A DNA stretch of 50,924 bases from Phenylobacterium deserti (GCA_943332615.1 CALQQB010000028.1:1-50924), one strand, 5' to 3'; counted from the stretch's first letter, positions 35,814 through 45,101 are shown. Numbers and translations: made by a program. Notes: generated by a model from the letters alone, not told the origin.

Positions 35814-37220
35814 TCACGATATCGGCGGATACTTCTTCGCCACGTCTTCCCAGCGGAACGGCAGCACGTCAGGCGTCACCACCACCTGGGTCGTGAACTT
35901 CTCCGGGTGGGGGCCGCCGTTGTCGTAGGTCAGCTCGATGAAATATGCCGTCCAACCGCTCCCCGGGGTCCCGGCCTTGGCCGCGTAGGTCCCGTCAGCC
36001 CGCGGCCTCAGTAGAGTGCTCGTATAGGCCGGCCCGATCACGTCCAGGCGGAAGTCGCGGGCCTTTGGATTGGTCGCCTGCCACAGCCGCACCTCTTTCG
36101 GCTTGTCGGCCGGTCTAACCACCAGGGTCCCGTCCGCCTGCTTAGTCCAGTCAAACCGTGGGCGCGGACGGCCGCTCACTACGTCGTCGTAAAAGGCGAT
36201 CAGTGTGTCGACGGCGTCAGATCCCGACAAGTTGTGCCTAGCGTTGGGCACGTAGCGGATGTGCTTCTCTGGTTGGATCTTGTCCCAGTAAAACTGCGAC
36301 CCGTCCGGCAGGAAGAACTGGTCACCAGCCGCGTTGATCATCAGCTTGGGCATCTTCAGCGCCGCCCGGCTGAGGTAGTTGTAGGGATCCTCGATCTTGA
36401 GCACGGCGGCGTACTCCGGCGTGCCGATCTTTCCTGGGAACAGTCCATGGTTCACGTAGTCGTCCAGCGACGACGAGAAGAAGCCGTAAGCCTCAAAGTG
36501 GTGCTTGGTGATTGCCTCGCTGTTCAGGGCGTCGATCACCAGGGGGATGATCGCCACGACCCGCTTGTCAGTGGCCCCTACTAGCCAGGTCGTCCAGCCG
36601 CGCTTAGAGCCGCCGGTGACCACGAACCGGTCGATCTTCGTCCGGGCGCCCGCCGCGCTGGCCAGGAATGCCTGCACCGCGTCCATCGCGCGCACGCCGC
36701 TCTTCACCATCGCTAGTCGAACGAGCCAGGTGTCGTCCTTGGTCGTGAAGTGCTTCACGCGGCCGTAGGCAATGATGTCATCCTCAAATCGCGCCTTGTC
36801 GGGACTGTCCGTGAACCGCAGCGGCTGGTTTGGGACCATGCGCAGCTCGGCGACGGCCGTGTGTGTCTCCCTGGCGATCCGCATCGTCCGATCGCTGGCC
36901 TTCTCCGGCGCGGGGTCGGTGTTGGCGCCTTCGCCGATCACGAGCAGCGCCGTCGAGCTTTTCAGCGTCTTTGGACGCACGATCGTCAGCCAGTGCTTCC
37001 AGACGGGCCGGTCCACATCCTTGCCGCTCCGCCAGGATTGCGACGTCAGCTCCAGGACATACGTGGTCTGCTCGGACCCGGGGATGGTGCGGATGAGCTT
37101 CCAGCCATAAGCCTTGTCAGGCGCATGCACGTAGCGGTCGAGCGGCGTCGGCTGGGCCACAGCCGGTGCGGCGACAAGCAGCGCCAGGGCAAGGGCGAAG
37201 GCCCGGATCCACGGCAGCAT
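35814..37220 (-). CDS. Secreted PhoPQ-activated pathogenicity-related (PqaA) family hydrolase
   Basis: This 468-residue protein has a Sec signal peptide (FALALALLVAAPAVAQ) and the PqaA alpha/beta hydrolase core. The nucleophile elbow is TGGSKRGWTTWLVG near residue 207, a variant of GxSxG (GGSKRG). The catalytic Asp and His lie later in INAAGDQFFLPD and NARHNLSG. The C-terminal part is an immunoglobulin-like beta domain. The Salmonella homolog pqaA is PhoPQ-activated, but the biochemical substrate is unknown in this family. It stands alone, upstream of a non-coding stretch facing the truncated secreted gene. Confidence 0.85.
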   Translation of the reverse strand: MLPWIRAFALALALLVAAPAVAQPTPLDRYVHAPDKAYGWKLIRTIPGSEQTTYVLELTSQSWRSGKDVDRPVWKHWLTIVRPKTLKSSTALLVIGEGANTDPAPEKASDRTMRIARETHTAVAELRMVPNQPLRFTDSPDKARFEDDIIAYGRVKHFTTKDDTWLVRLAMVKSGVRAMDAVQAFLASAAGARTKIDRFVVTGGSKRGWTTWLVGATDKRVVAIIPLVIDALNSEAITKHHFEAYGFFSSSLDDYVNHGLFPGKIGTPEYAAVLKIEDPYNYLSRAALKMPKLMINAAGDQFFLPDGSQFYWDKIQPEKHIRYVPNARHNLSGSDAVDTLIAFYDDVVSGRPRPRFDWTKQADGTLVVRPADKPKEVRLWQATNPKARDFRLDVIGPAYTSTLLRPRADGTYAAKAGTPGSGWTAYFIELTYDNGGPHPEKFTTQVVVTPDVLPFRWEDVAKKYPPIS

Positions 37221-37324
37221 TGGAACACCCCCAGGTTATGCGGTCGAGAATAGCCGGAACGTATGGCGACGCCAGCGCGCGTCGTGAGAGATGCGTTTCG
37301 CTTATCCACTTCAAGCTGTCGCGA

Positions 37325-39631
37325 CTAGCGCCCCGCCTCCTCCCGAGAGGGCCGCGCCGCAGGAAGGGCGGCCGGCCAGGTCTTGATGACAAACTTGGCG
37401 ACGGCCTCAACTTCGGACGGGCTCATGGCGCCGCCGAGCGCCGGCATCTCCCCCTGTCCCTGGGCGACCACGCGGACGATGTTGCCGAAATCGGTGCGCC
37501 CGGCGAGCGACGGCGCCGCGCCGCCACGGCCCTCCACGCCGTGGCAGGCGGCGCAGCGGGCGGCGTACTGCGCCTTGCCGATGGCGAGATCCTCCGGCGA
37601 GGCCGCGATGGCGGCGGCGGCCGCGGTCGAGGATGGCGGAGCCGCGGCGATTGGCGGCCCGCCTGGCGGCGCAAGACCGTTGTCGCTGGCGCCGTCGAGG
37701 GTAAGCGCCACCAGCTCGGCCGGTTTGCCTGGGCCTGAGATGGCCACGACGACGTACTGGCGACCATTGTGCACGTAGGTCATGGGTGCGGCGGTGACGA
37801 AGCTGGGCAGGCGGGTATCGAACAGGACCGCGCCGGTCCTCTTGTCGTAGGCGCGGAAGTGGTTGCTCCCCGTGCCCGGGCTGATGTTGCCGGACTCGCC
37901 CAGAAAGAAGAGCTCGCGGGTCAGCAGCGGGCTGGGTTTGATGTTGAAGGCGCCCATGCTGCCGAAGTCCAGCTTCAGCCCCTTCAGCGCCGGATGGTTG
38001 CGGACGCTGTCGGGCGCCCCGCCGAGGGGGACGCGCCAGAGCTGGCGGCCGGTGTCCATGTCCAGGGCCACCACCTCCGAGTACGGCGGCTTCATGATGG
38101 GCAGGCCCCGCGGCCCCTCCACAACGTGGTTGCCCGACTGGACGTAGGCCATGTTCGTGCGCGCTGGGTCGCCCTTGACAAGACCGGCGGCGGTCCAACG
38201 GTAGCGGACCGGCACGTACATGATGTTCGTGGTGGGATCGACCGCGGCGCCGTTCCAGTTGGCCCCGCCGCCGTAACCCGGGCTGATCAGCGTGCCCTTC
38301 TGGCCCGGCTTCAGCTCCACCAGGGGGGTGTAGATCGGACCTTTGTTGTAGGCCTTCATCATCTCCACGGCCTCGGTGCGGAGCGCCGGCGTGAAGTCGA
38401 TCAGCATGTCCTCGGCGTAGCCCTGGCGCACAAGCGGCGCGGGGTTGGTGGGGAACGGCTGGGTGGGCGAGAGTTTTTCGCCGGGAACGCCGCCCTGCGG
38501 CACGGGCCGTTCGACGATCGGCCAGACCGGCTTCCCGGTCCGCCGGTCGAAGGTAAACACGAAGCCCTGCTTGGTGAGTTGGCTGACCGCCTTGATCCGC
38601 CGCCCGTCCTTGACGATGTCGTGCAGGATCGGGGCCGCGGGGTTGTCGTAGTCCCAGATGCCATGGTGGACGGTCTGGAAGTGCCAGACACGCTTGCCGG
38701 TCTTGCTATCGAGCACCAGCAGGCTCTCGGCGAACAGGTTGTCGCCCGGCCGCTCTACCCCGCCGAAGTCGTTCGAGGGGGTGTCGGTGGCGAAGTAGAC
38801 GTAGCCGGTCTCCGGGTCGGCGCTCATCATCGTCCAGGTCCCGGAGTTGCCGGCGTACTTCCAGCTGTCGTTCTCCCACGTCTCGTTGCCGAACTCGCCG
38901 GTCTGCGGGACGACATTGAAGCTCCAGATGAGCTTGCCGGTGCGCACGTCGAAGCCGCGGAAGTTGCCCGGCGTCGCCTCCTTGTTGCGCGCGCCACCCG
39001 GGATCACCTGGGTGACGATCACGTCGCCGACGACGATGGCGGGCGAGACCGAGCGCACCTCGGTTACGGCGCGACCTTCCGTGAGGTTCTTGCGCAGGTC
39101 GATCCAGCCGCGGCCGCCGAACTTCGGGTCCGCCTTGCCGGTCCTGGCGTCGACGGATATCAGGCGGCCGTCCAGGGAGTTGTGGAAGAGGCGTTTCTCC
39201 GTGCCATCGGTCCAGTAGGCCAGCGAGCGCGGCGCCAGCGACGCGCCGGGCGCGATCTCCACCGGCTGTGGCTCGAAGGTCCACAGCGTCTTGCCCGTGC
39301 CAGCGTCGATAGCGGCCATGCCGTTGTTGACCCAGGGGACGTAGAGCACCCCGTCCGTGAGCAGCGGCGTGGACTTGTAACTGTTCGACGACGCCCCGCC
39401 CGACGTATCGGCGCTCCAGCGCCAAGCGATCTTCAGCCGGCCCACGTTTGAGCCGTTGATTTGGTTCAGCGGCGCAAAGCGCGTCTGGCCGGCGTCGCCG
39501 CCCCAGTAGAGCCACTTGCCGGGGTCGTAGGCGCCCATGGTAGAGGTGACCGGGCCGGCGGAAGTGGGCGCGGCTAGCGTCATGGACAGCGACACCCCAA
39601 AGGCCGCGGCCCCCCGCAGAACTCGGCGCAT
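37325..39631 (-). CDS. PQQ-dependent quinohemoprotein dehydrogenase
   Basis: This 768-residue periplasmic enzyme starts at the ATG at 39631; the frame is open 47 codons further but without conserved sequence. After a signal peptide ending PTSAG comes an eight-bladed PQQ propeller with W-docking repeats (TGKTLWTFEP, TGKLIWSFN, TGKRVWHFQTVHHGIWDYDNP, TGKPVWP, TGRQLWRVP). The C-terminal 90 residues hold a c-type heme domain, CAACHG near residue 688, with the likely Met ligand in GQGEMP. No vicinal Cys pair is visible in the propeller, unlike methanol dehydrogenases. The sequence is closer to the glucose-dehydrogenase-like branch. The substrate is unknown; no PQQ synthesis genes are in the window. 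Confidence 0.9.
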   Translation of the reverse strand: MRRVLRGAAAFGVSLSMTLAAPTSAGPVTSTMGAYDPGKWLYWGGDAGQTRFAPLNQINGSNVGRLKIAWRWSADTSGGASSNSYKSTPLLTDGVLYVPWVNNGMAAIDAGTGKTLWTFEPQPVEIAPGASLAPRSLAYWTDGTEKRLFHNSLDGRLISVDARTGKADPKFGGRGWIDLRKNLTEGRAVTEVRSVSPAIVVGDVIVTQVIPGGARNKEATPGNFRGFDVRTGKLIWSFNVVPQTGEFGNETWENDSWKYAGNSGTWTMMSADPETGYVYFATDTPSNDFGGVERPGDNLFAESLLVLDSKTGKRVWHFQTVHHGIWDYDNPAAPILHDIVKDGRRIKAVSQLTKQGFVFTFDRRTGKPVWPIVERPVPQGGVPGEKLSPTQPFPTNPAPLVRQGYAEDMLIDFTPALRTEAVEMMKAYNKGPIYTPLVELKPGQKGTLISPGYGGGANWNGAAVDPTTNIMYVPVRYRWTAAGLVKGDPARTNMAYVQSGNHVVEGPRGLPIMKPPYSEVVALDMDTGRQLWRVPLGGAPDSVRNHPALKGLKLDFGSMGAFNIKPSPLLTRELFFLGESGNISPGTGSNHFRAYDKRTGAVLFDTRLPSFVTAAPMTYVHNGRQYVVVAISGPGKPAELVALTLDGASDNGLAPPGGPPIAAAPPSSTAAAAAIAASPEDLAIGKAQYAARCAACHGVEGRGGAAPSLAGRTDFGNIVRVVAQGQGEMPALGGAMSPSEVEAVAKFVIKTWPAALPAARPSREEAGR

Positions 39632-40135
39632 CGGATTCTCCCCCACCCGCCCGGCTGGCGCGCCGGATCGTGAAATCTGGGCGCAGTCTAAGGCGTCGCG
39701 TCGGCCTCGCAAGACCGCAGGGTGCGCGCCGCACGCAATACTCGGACGCGGACTCCGCTGATCTCGCGTCACTAGGGTTCGCGACCTTCAGGCCACGATC
39801 GGCCCTGGAAGGAAACTACCGCCCGGCCGGCACCTAGCCCGGCTCACGTCCCGCGGCCATGGCGTCTTCAGCCCGAGCCCCGGCGAGTATGTTCGCCCGT
39901 CCATAGTTGCCCTTGCGGCAGGCAAATTCGAACATTCGCTCGCCGCCTACGCAGGACCTTCGAAGGTCGGCATTCCGGTTCCTGGCCAAACAGAAGATCC
40001 ACCTGGACCTCCGCCAGCGGGTGGCGCCCAAAACGCGGCTCATCCGGCCAGCGCCCTTATTCCTTCGCGGGGCAGGTCAAGACCATATTGCGAATCTTCA
40101 GGCGCCTGCGACGTCGATGCATGAGAGGAAATCCC
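39632..40135. other. 504-bp stretch without a convincing gene
   Basis: This stretch holds the promoter region of the quinohemoprotein gene. A 69-codon frame on the minus strand (39834-40043) has no family resemblance that I recognise, no good ribosome-binding site and Arg-rich composition, so I do not call it. No repeat, RNA gene or strong palindrome is evident. Confidence 0.5.
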
Positions 40136-40735
40136 CTACTCCCAGCCCGGGCTCCATCGCCGGATCGACCAGTACTTGTACCCCTCGCTCTCCACGAGGT
40201 TCAGGCCGCGCTTGCGGAGCGCGCGGCCAATGAGGTGGTTGAAGAAGCCGTGGGCGAGGACGACGACGTCCTGGCCGTTTGCCGCCAGGTCGATCAGCAT
40301 GGCGGCGGCCCGGTCGGCGCGGGCTTCGGCCGCGTAGCGATCTTCCTGGCCGTGGTGCTGGTTCAGATACCACCACAGGACGCGGGTCACGAACCCCCAC
40401 ATCTTCGGCGACAGCCGCACCCAGCCGGGCAGGTTGGGCGGCGGCAGGGGGGCCTCGATCAGGATGTCGTGGCGGGCGAACTCGCGCGCGCCCATCACCG
40501 TCTGGGCGCTCTCGATGGCGCGCCGGCGGGTGGAGGACATCAGGGCCCCGGCGTCGGCGACGTAGCGCTTCAGGCGCTCTGGCGGGGTCTGGCCGGGCAG
40601 CAGGCCGCCGACCTCGTACTTGGCCCAGAACTCAACATACTCGGTCGCGGTCAGCTTCACCTGGCGCGACAACGCCGGCTCGCCGTGGCGCGCCAGGATG
40701 ATGGAGCCCGGCTTGATAGCAGGCGTTTCGGTCAC
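40136..40735 (-). CDS. Histidine phosphatase superfamily protein
   Basis: This 199-residue protein starts at the GTG at 40735, just before the motif IILARHGEP (His17). Another GTG at 40807 would overlap the deacetylase gene and add an Arg/Pro segment. Downstream are the conserved SSTRRRAIESAQT and the second histidine in VVVLAHGFFNHLIGRAL, with Arg-rich segments as in phosphoglycerate-mutase-like phosphatases. It may act on a small phosphorylated metabolite or protein; this cannot be told. It is downstream of the deacetylase gene on the same strand, 61 bp away. Confidence 0.85.
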   Translation of the reverse strand: MTETPAIKPGSIILARHGEPALSRQVKLTATEYVEFWAKYEVGGLLPGQTPPERLKRYVADAGALMSSTRRRAIESAQTVMGAREFARHDILIEAPLPPPNLPGWVRLSPKMWGFVTRVLWWYLNQHHGQEDRYAAEARADRAAAMLIDLAANGQDVVVLAHGFFNHLIGRALRKRGLNLVESEGYKYWSIRRWSPGWE

Positions 40736-40796
40736 GGCGCGGGTCGCCGGTCTTGACGACGCGAGAGGTCCGGACGGCGCACGAAGGTCAAGTCCC

Positions 40797-41720
40797 CTAG
40801 CCCTCACCGAGGGCCCTCACGTGCGCAAGCGCAGAGCGACCCAGAGCCTGGAGGTCGTAGCCGCCCTCGAGGGAGGAGACAACCCGGCCCTTGGCGTAGC
40901 GGTTGGCGACGTCGGCGATGGCGCGGGTGGCCCAGGCGAAGTCGGCCTCCTCCAGGTTCTGGCTGCCGCCGCTGACGGGGTCCAGGCGGTGGGCGTCGAA
41001 GCCGGCGGAGATCAGGATCAGGTCGGGGGCGAAGGCGTCCACGCGGTCCATCAGGCCTTCGAAGGCCTTGCGCCAGACGGCAGCCGGGGCGCCGTCGGGA
41101 GAGACTGTGTTGACGATATTGGCGGGGACGGTCTCGTCCGGGTGGCCGGTGCCGGGCCACATCGGCCAGGCCTGGATCGAGGCGAAGAACAGGTCCGGCC
41201 GGCCGCCGAGCGCCGCCTGGGTGCCGTTGCCGTGGTGGACGTCGAAGTCCACGACCGCCACCTTGCGCAGGCCCGCCGCTTGCGCCGCCAGGGCGGCGAC
41301 CGCGACGTTGGAGAAGATGCAGAAGCCCATGGGCAGGCCGGGTTCGGCATGGTGGCCCGGCGGACGGACGGCGCAGAAGCTGCGTTGCGACCGGCCCTCG
41401 GCGACATCGCGCACCGCCTGCACCACGGCGCCGGCCGCGCGGCGCGAGGCGGTGAGGCTGCCCGGCGACATGGCGGTGTCGGGGTCGAGCATATGCCGCC
41501 CGCTGGCCGGCGCCAGGCGCTCGATCCCGGCGACATAGGCCGCGTCATGGACCCGCAGCAGGTCGGCGGCGGCGACCAACGGGGCGTCGTGCGGGGCCAG
41601 GTCCAGGGTGGCGTCCTTGAGCGCGTCCAACACCGAGCCCAGGCGCTCCGGGCTTTCCGGGTGGCGGTCGCCCGGACGGTGGTCGAACATGTCGGGATGG
41701 GTGTAGAGCGCAACGGTCAT
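40797..41720 (-). CDS. Histone deacetylase family zinc amidohydrolase
   Basis: This 307-residue class II-like HDAC family protein has all active-site motifs: RPPGHHAEP (His123, His124), [11 protein letters not shown] (Asp160, His162), SAGFDAH (second zinc aspartate) and EGGYD (catalytic Tyr). Bacterial members deacetylate acetylpolyamines, acetoin-related or acetyl-lysine substrates. The start is 32 bp from a divergent GNAT acetyltransferase gene. This opposed pair suggests a linked acetylation/deacetylation function, or chance. The histidine phosphatase gene follows on the same strand. Confidence 0.92.
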   Translation of the reverse strand: MTVALYTHPDMFDHRPGDRHPESPERLGSVLDALKDATLDLAPHDAPLVAAADLLRVHDAAYVAGIERLAPASGRHMLDPDTAMSPGSLTASRRAAGAVVQAVRDVAEGRSQRSFCAVRPPGHHAEPGLPMGFCIFSNVAVAALAAQAAGLRKVAVVDFDVHHGNGTQAALGGRPDLFFASIQAWPMWPGTGHPDETVPANIVNTVSPDGAPAAVWRKAFEGLMDRVDAFAPDLILISAGFDAHRLDPVSGGSQNLEEADFAWATRAIADVANRYAKGRVVSSLEGGYDLQALGRSALAHVRALGEG

Positions 41721-41752
41721 GTCTTACTCTAACGTAGATTTGCGTCGCCCAG

Positions 41753-42295
41753 ATGCCTGAAGCCGTCATTCGCCGCGCCGGCCCCGCCGACGCCGACCTG
41801 CTGCGCGACCTGGGCGAAGAGTCTTTCAGCCACGCCTTCGAGCCGCTCTACGATCCGGCGGACTACGCGGCCTATGTGGCGCACGCCTATGCGCCGGAGC
41901 GGATCGCCGCCGACCTGGCCAACCCGGCGATGGCCATGTGGATCGTGGAGGCGGACGGACGCGCCGTCGGCTACGCCCTGGCCGGCCCCTGCGGCCTGCC
42001 CCACGCCGAGGTGACGCCGGCCTGCGGGGAGTTGAAGCGGATCTACTTCCTGCGCGACAGCCAGGGCGGCGGTCTGGGCAAGGCCCTGTTCGGCGAGGTG
42101 ATGGCCTGGCTGCAGGCCGATGGGCCGCGGACCGTGTGGATCGGGGTCTGGTCCGAGAACGACGGCGCGCTGCGGTTCTATGGCCGGCACGGGTTCGAGA
42201 AGGCGGGCGAATACGACTTCGCCGTCGGCCGCCAGATCGACCGCGAGTTCATCCTGCGCCGCGACGCGGAGAATTTTGCCGCGAAAGCGACATAA
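41753..42295 (+). CDS. GNAT family N-acetyltransferase
   Basis: This 180-residue GNAT protein has the acetyl-CoA-binding motif in its A region: LKRIYFLRDSQGGGLGKALFGEVM, with the Q-x-G-x-G/A pattern as QGGGLG. Motif B follows (VWIGVWSENDGALRFYGRHGFEKAGEY). It is like PhnO/RimI-type small-molecule or protein acetyltransferases; the substrate is unknown. It is divergent from the deacetylase gene and is followed by an AT-rich stretch, then a disrupted recombinase-like gene. Confidence 0.92.
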   Translation: MPEAVIRRAGPADADLLRDLGEESFSHAFEPLYDPADYAAYVAHAYAPERIAADLANPAMAMWIVEADGRAVGYALAGPCGLPHAEVTPACGELKRIYFLRDSQGGGLGKALFGEVMAWLQADGPRTVWIGVWSENDGALRFYGRHGFEKAGEYDFAVGRQIDREFILRRDAENFAAKAT

Positions 42296-42444
42296 TTGGA
42301 CGATGTCTGACATATTTTTGCCTAAATATCCGACTTTTGGCCGGTTTCATTGCCGCGATTTAACGAGACGCCGGCTTGGCGCTGGGCCTGGATTTTGGGA
42401 CTTTGGCCCTGATCGGCAGGCGATCACGAGAGCGGCGGGTGGGG
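42296..42444. other. AT-rich non-coding segment before the recombinase-like gene
   Basis: These 149 bp are noticeably more AT-rich than the surroundings, especially 42300-42370 (TATTTTTGCCTAAATATCC). No gene, terminator or perfect palindrome is seen. It may hold the promoter of the disrupted recombinase-like gene, or mark foreign DNA. Confidence 0.4.
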
Positions 42445-42936
42445 ATGCGGAAAGTCGGCTACGTACGGCTTCGGGATGCGGACGCCCCTGAAGACGCCGC
42501 CCTGTTGAAGGCCGCCGGCTGCTAGGTCGTGCGCGCCGACGATTCCAGCGCCGAGGGCCAGACCCTGACCTCGATCCTCGACCTCATGTCCCCCGGCGAC
42601 CAGCTGGTGGTCAGCCGGCTGCACCGGCTGGCCGCGACCGGCCGTGGCCTGCTGGAGGCGCTGGACCGCCTGGAGGCGCGCGGCGCCACCCTGAGCGTGC
42701 TGCGGCCCAAGCTGTCCTCGTCAGGCGCCGGCGGGGTCGCGCTGCGGGCCGCGCTGCAGGCGGTGGCCGAACTGGAGCCCGTCCCCCACCGCCGCCGCGC
42801 TGCCGCGACGGCGGTGCAGGAGATTTTCGCCCTGCAGCGGGCCGGCGTCGGGCCGGTGGAGATCGCGCGCCGCCTGGGCGTCTCGCGGATGACCGTGTGG
42901 CGCAAGCTGAAGGCCATCGAAGGCGCGGAGGCCTGA
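42445..42936 (+). pseudogene. Serine-recombinase-like protein with C-terminal HTH, interrupted by TAG
   Basis: Read from the ATG at 42445 the frame codes MRKVGYVRLRDADAPEDAAL LKAAGC, then TAG at 42523-42525, then continues in frame for 136 codons. Downstream are DDSSAEGQTLTSILDLM, SPGDQLVVSRLHRLAATGRG and RLEARGATLSVL, typical of a resolvase N-terminal domain (with its VSRLHRL helix), and a helix-turn-helix (VGPVEIARRLGVSRMTVWRKL) at the C-terminus. So the TAG sits where other resolvases have a residue before VV. The gene is either a pseudogene or starts at the GTG at 42529, which would lose the catalytic serine region. I cannot see the canonical Ser in the N-terminus (RLRD replaces the usual YxRVS), so activity is doubtful. 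Confidence 0.75.
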
Positions 42937-43029
42937 CCCCACGCCACTGGATCCCGGCGCACTGGACATCGGCGCCGGGAGACCGCATCTTCCGCCGTTC
43001 AAACGACCGTTCGGCAAGGCCCTGTCCCG

Positions 43030-44208
43030 ATGTTCATGCGCTTCTTCACCGAGCTTCGCGAAGCCAAGGTCCCGGTGACGCTGAAGGAATACCTCATCCT
43101 GATGGAGGCCATGGACAAGGAGGTCATCGACCGGACGGTCGATGAATTCTACTACCTGTCCCGTTCGGCCCTGGTGAAGGATGAGAAGAACCTCGACCGG
43201 TTCGACCGCGTCTTCAGCCATGTGTTCCAGGGCCTGGAGAAGATGGGCGACGACCTGATCGCCGCCGACATCCCGGCCGAATGGCTGAAGAAGATGGCGG
43301 AGCAGTTCCTCACCGCGGAGGAGAAGGCGCAGATCGAGGCCATGGGCGGCTTCGAGAAGCTGATGGAGGCCCTGGCGCAACGGGCCAAGGAGCAGCGCGA
43401 GGGCAAGGGCGAGGGCCAGCAGGGCGGCAAGCCCGACGGCTCCAATCCGTTCGGCGCCAACGGCTATCACCCAGAAGGCGTGCGGATCGGCCAGGACAAG
43501 GGCCGCCACGGCCGCGCCGTGAAGGTCTGGGACAAGCGCGAATACAAGAACCTCGATGACAGCGTCGAGCTCGGCACCCGCAACATCAAGGTAGCCCTGC
43601 GCCGGCTGCGGAAATGGGTGCGCGAGGGCTCGCCGGACGAGCTCGACATGGGCGCCACCATCAAGGGCACCGCCGAGAAGGGCTATCTCGATATCAACAT
43701 GCGCGCCGAGCGGCGCAACAAGATCAGCGTGCTGCTGTTCCTGGATATCGGCGGCTCGATGGACAGCCACATCAAGCTCTGCGAGGAGCTGTTCAGCGCG
43801 GCCCGCTCCGAGTTCAAGAACATGGAGTTCTACTACTTCCACAACTGCCTCTACGAGAGCGTGTGGAAGGACAATCGGCGCCGGCACACCGAGAAGCTCA
43901 ACACCATGGATGTGCTTCATAAATTCCCGAAAGAATACAAGGTAATTTTCGTCGGTGACGCCACCATGAGCCCCTATGAGATCACCTATCCGGGTGGCTC
44001 GGTGGAGCACTGGAACGAAGAGGCCGGCGCCGTGTGGGTCGACCGCACGACACAGATCTTCGAACGCGCCGTCTGGCTGAACCCGACCGCCGAGCGGCAT
44101 TGGGACTACACCCCCTCCATCAGCGTCATGAAGCAGCTGATGGGTGACAGGATGTACCCGCTGACGCTGGACGGCCTGGACAAGGCGATGAAGGAGCTGT
44201 CGCGCTAG
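43030..44208 (+). CDS. VWA (CoxE-like) domain protein
   Basis: This 392-residue cytoplasmic protein has an N-terminal helical part (FFTELREAKVPVTLKEYLILMEAM), a Gly/Gln-rich charged linker, and a von Willebrand factor A domain from about 200. The MIDAS site reads LLFLDIGGSMD at about 236-246 (DxGxS), with DATMSPYE later. Such CoxE-like VWA proteins usually work with a MoxR AAA ATPase; none is in this window. An alternative Met two codons in is equally possible. A TetR-type gene follows after 43 bp. Confidence 0.88.
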   Translation: MFMRFFTELREAKVPVTLKEYLILMEAMDKEVIDRTVDEFYYLSRSALVKDEKNLDRFDRVFSHVFQGLEKMGDDLIAADIPAEWLKKMAEQFLTAEEKAQIEAMGGFEKLMEALAQRAKEQREGKGEGQQGGKPDGSNPFGANGYHPEGVRIGQDKGRHGRAVKVWDKREYKNLDDSVELGTRNIKVALRRLRKWVREGSPDELDMGATIKGTAEKGYLDINMRAERRNKISVLLFLDIGGSMDSHIKLCEELFSAARSEFKNMEFYYFHNCLYESVWKDNRRRHTEKLNTMDVLHKFPKEYKVIFVGDATMSPYEITYPGGSVEHWNEEAGAVWVDRTTQIFERAVWLNPTAERHWDYTPSISVMKQLMGDRMYPLTLDGLDKAMKELSR

Positions 44209-44251
44209 ACCGGCCGTCGCTCTAAGCTCGCATAGCGCTTAAGGGATTCGC

Positions 44252-44914
44252 ATGACCGATCCCCTCACCCAGGATCCGCCGGAAGCCACCGAAGAGGCCC
44301 AGGCCGCCACCAAGCAGGCGGTGTTCAACGCGGCCGAGCGGCTGTTTGCGCTCCACGGCTTCCAGAATGTCTCGGTGCGCGACATCACCGCCGAGGCCAA
44401 GGTCAACCTAGCCTCGGTGAACTATCACTTCGGGTCGAAGGACAGCCTGCTGTTCGAGATCTTCCGCAAGCGCACCGCCGAGCTGAACCGTGAGCGCGCA
44501 CGAATGCTGCACGAGGCGGCGGCGCAGGACGGCGCCAAGCCCACGGTGCGCGATATCCTGCGGGCCTATTTCACCCCGCCCCTGCGCTGGGCCTCGCCCG
44601 ACAACGACCGGCGAATCTCGATGCAGTTCATCATCCGCGCCCGATCCGAGGGCAACGCGGAGATGCGCGAGGTGCTGCGCAACGACGTTTCCCACCTGGA
44701 ACGGTTCGCCAATGCGCTGATGGCGGCGCGGCCCGACCTTCCGAAGGAGGACGTCTACTGGCGGCTGCACTTCGTGCTGGGCATGATCCACAACAACCGC
44801 TTCGCCGAGTTCGACCGCCTGCATCACCTGTCCGGCGGCATCACCCGCGAGCAGGACGTGGAGAGGCTGCTGTCGCGGATGCTGGACTTCGCCGAAGCCG
44901 GGTTCATGGCTTAG
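44252..44914 (+). CDS. TetR/AcrR family transcriptional regulator
   Basis: This 220-residue protein has an N-terminal TetR helix-turn-helix: AVFNAAERLFALHGFQNVSVRDITAEAKVNLASVNYHFGSKDSLLFEIF (about 26-74). The C-terminal part is a helical ligand-binding region and resembles TetR_C proteins found with efflux and fatty-acid genes. No operator is defined. It lies on the same strand as an MFS gene 187 bp downstream, with the dispersed repeat in between. Confidence 0.9.
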   Translation: MTDPLTQDPPEATEEAQAATKQAVFNAAERLFALHGFQNVSVRDITAEAKVNLASVNYHFGSKDSLLFEIFRKRTAELNRERARMLHEAAAQDGAKPTVRDILRAYFTPPLRWASPDNDRRISMQFIIRARSEGNAEMREVLRNDVSHLERFANALMAARPDLPKEDVYWRLHFVLGMIHNNRFAEFDRLHHLSGGITREQDVERLLSRMLDFAEAGFMA

Positions 44915-44954
44915 GGGTCGGCACTCGATTGCGGGCTCCCGATTCCACCACCGT

Positions 44955-45082
44955 CCGCTCATCCCGGCGAAGGCCGGGACCCAGATCTCAAGGCTGCAGG
45001 GTGGGTTGGAGATGCTCAGCGCCCATAGAACCCGCCGCCCACGCCATGCAATCTGGGTCACGGCCTTCGCCGGGATGGGCGG
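44955..45082. repeat. Dispersed 128-bp repeat with 32-bp inverted ends (copy 2)
   Basis: The arms 44955-44986 and 45051-45082 pair with two mismatches in 32. The arms share all but one base of the left arm of copy 1 at 5294-5325, and the inner part starts again with CTCAAGGCTG. It has the same orientation as copy 1 and lies between the TetR and MFS genes, 20 bp before the latter. The two copies show this is a spread repeat family rather than a local terminator. Confidence 0.85.
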
Positions 45083-45101
45083 TATTCGGTGCGGGCGTTA
45101 A

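Noticed and set aside
37769..39451. 560-codon plus-strand frame opposite the quinohemoprotein gene
   Set aside because: Antisense shadow; the minus strand shows clear PQQ repeats and a CxxCH heme site.
39834..40043. 69-codon minus-strand frame in the 504-bp stretch
   Set aside because: No ribosome-binding site, no recognisable family, Arg-rich. It could be a decayed gene but I cannot support it.
42300..42370. AT-rich patch before the recombinase-like gene as an attachment or resolution site
   Set aside because: No perfect inverted or direct repeats of the size expected for res or att sites could be identified.
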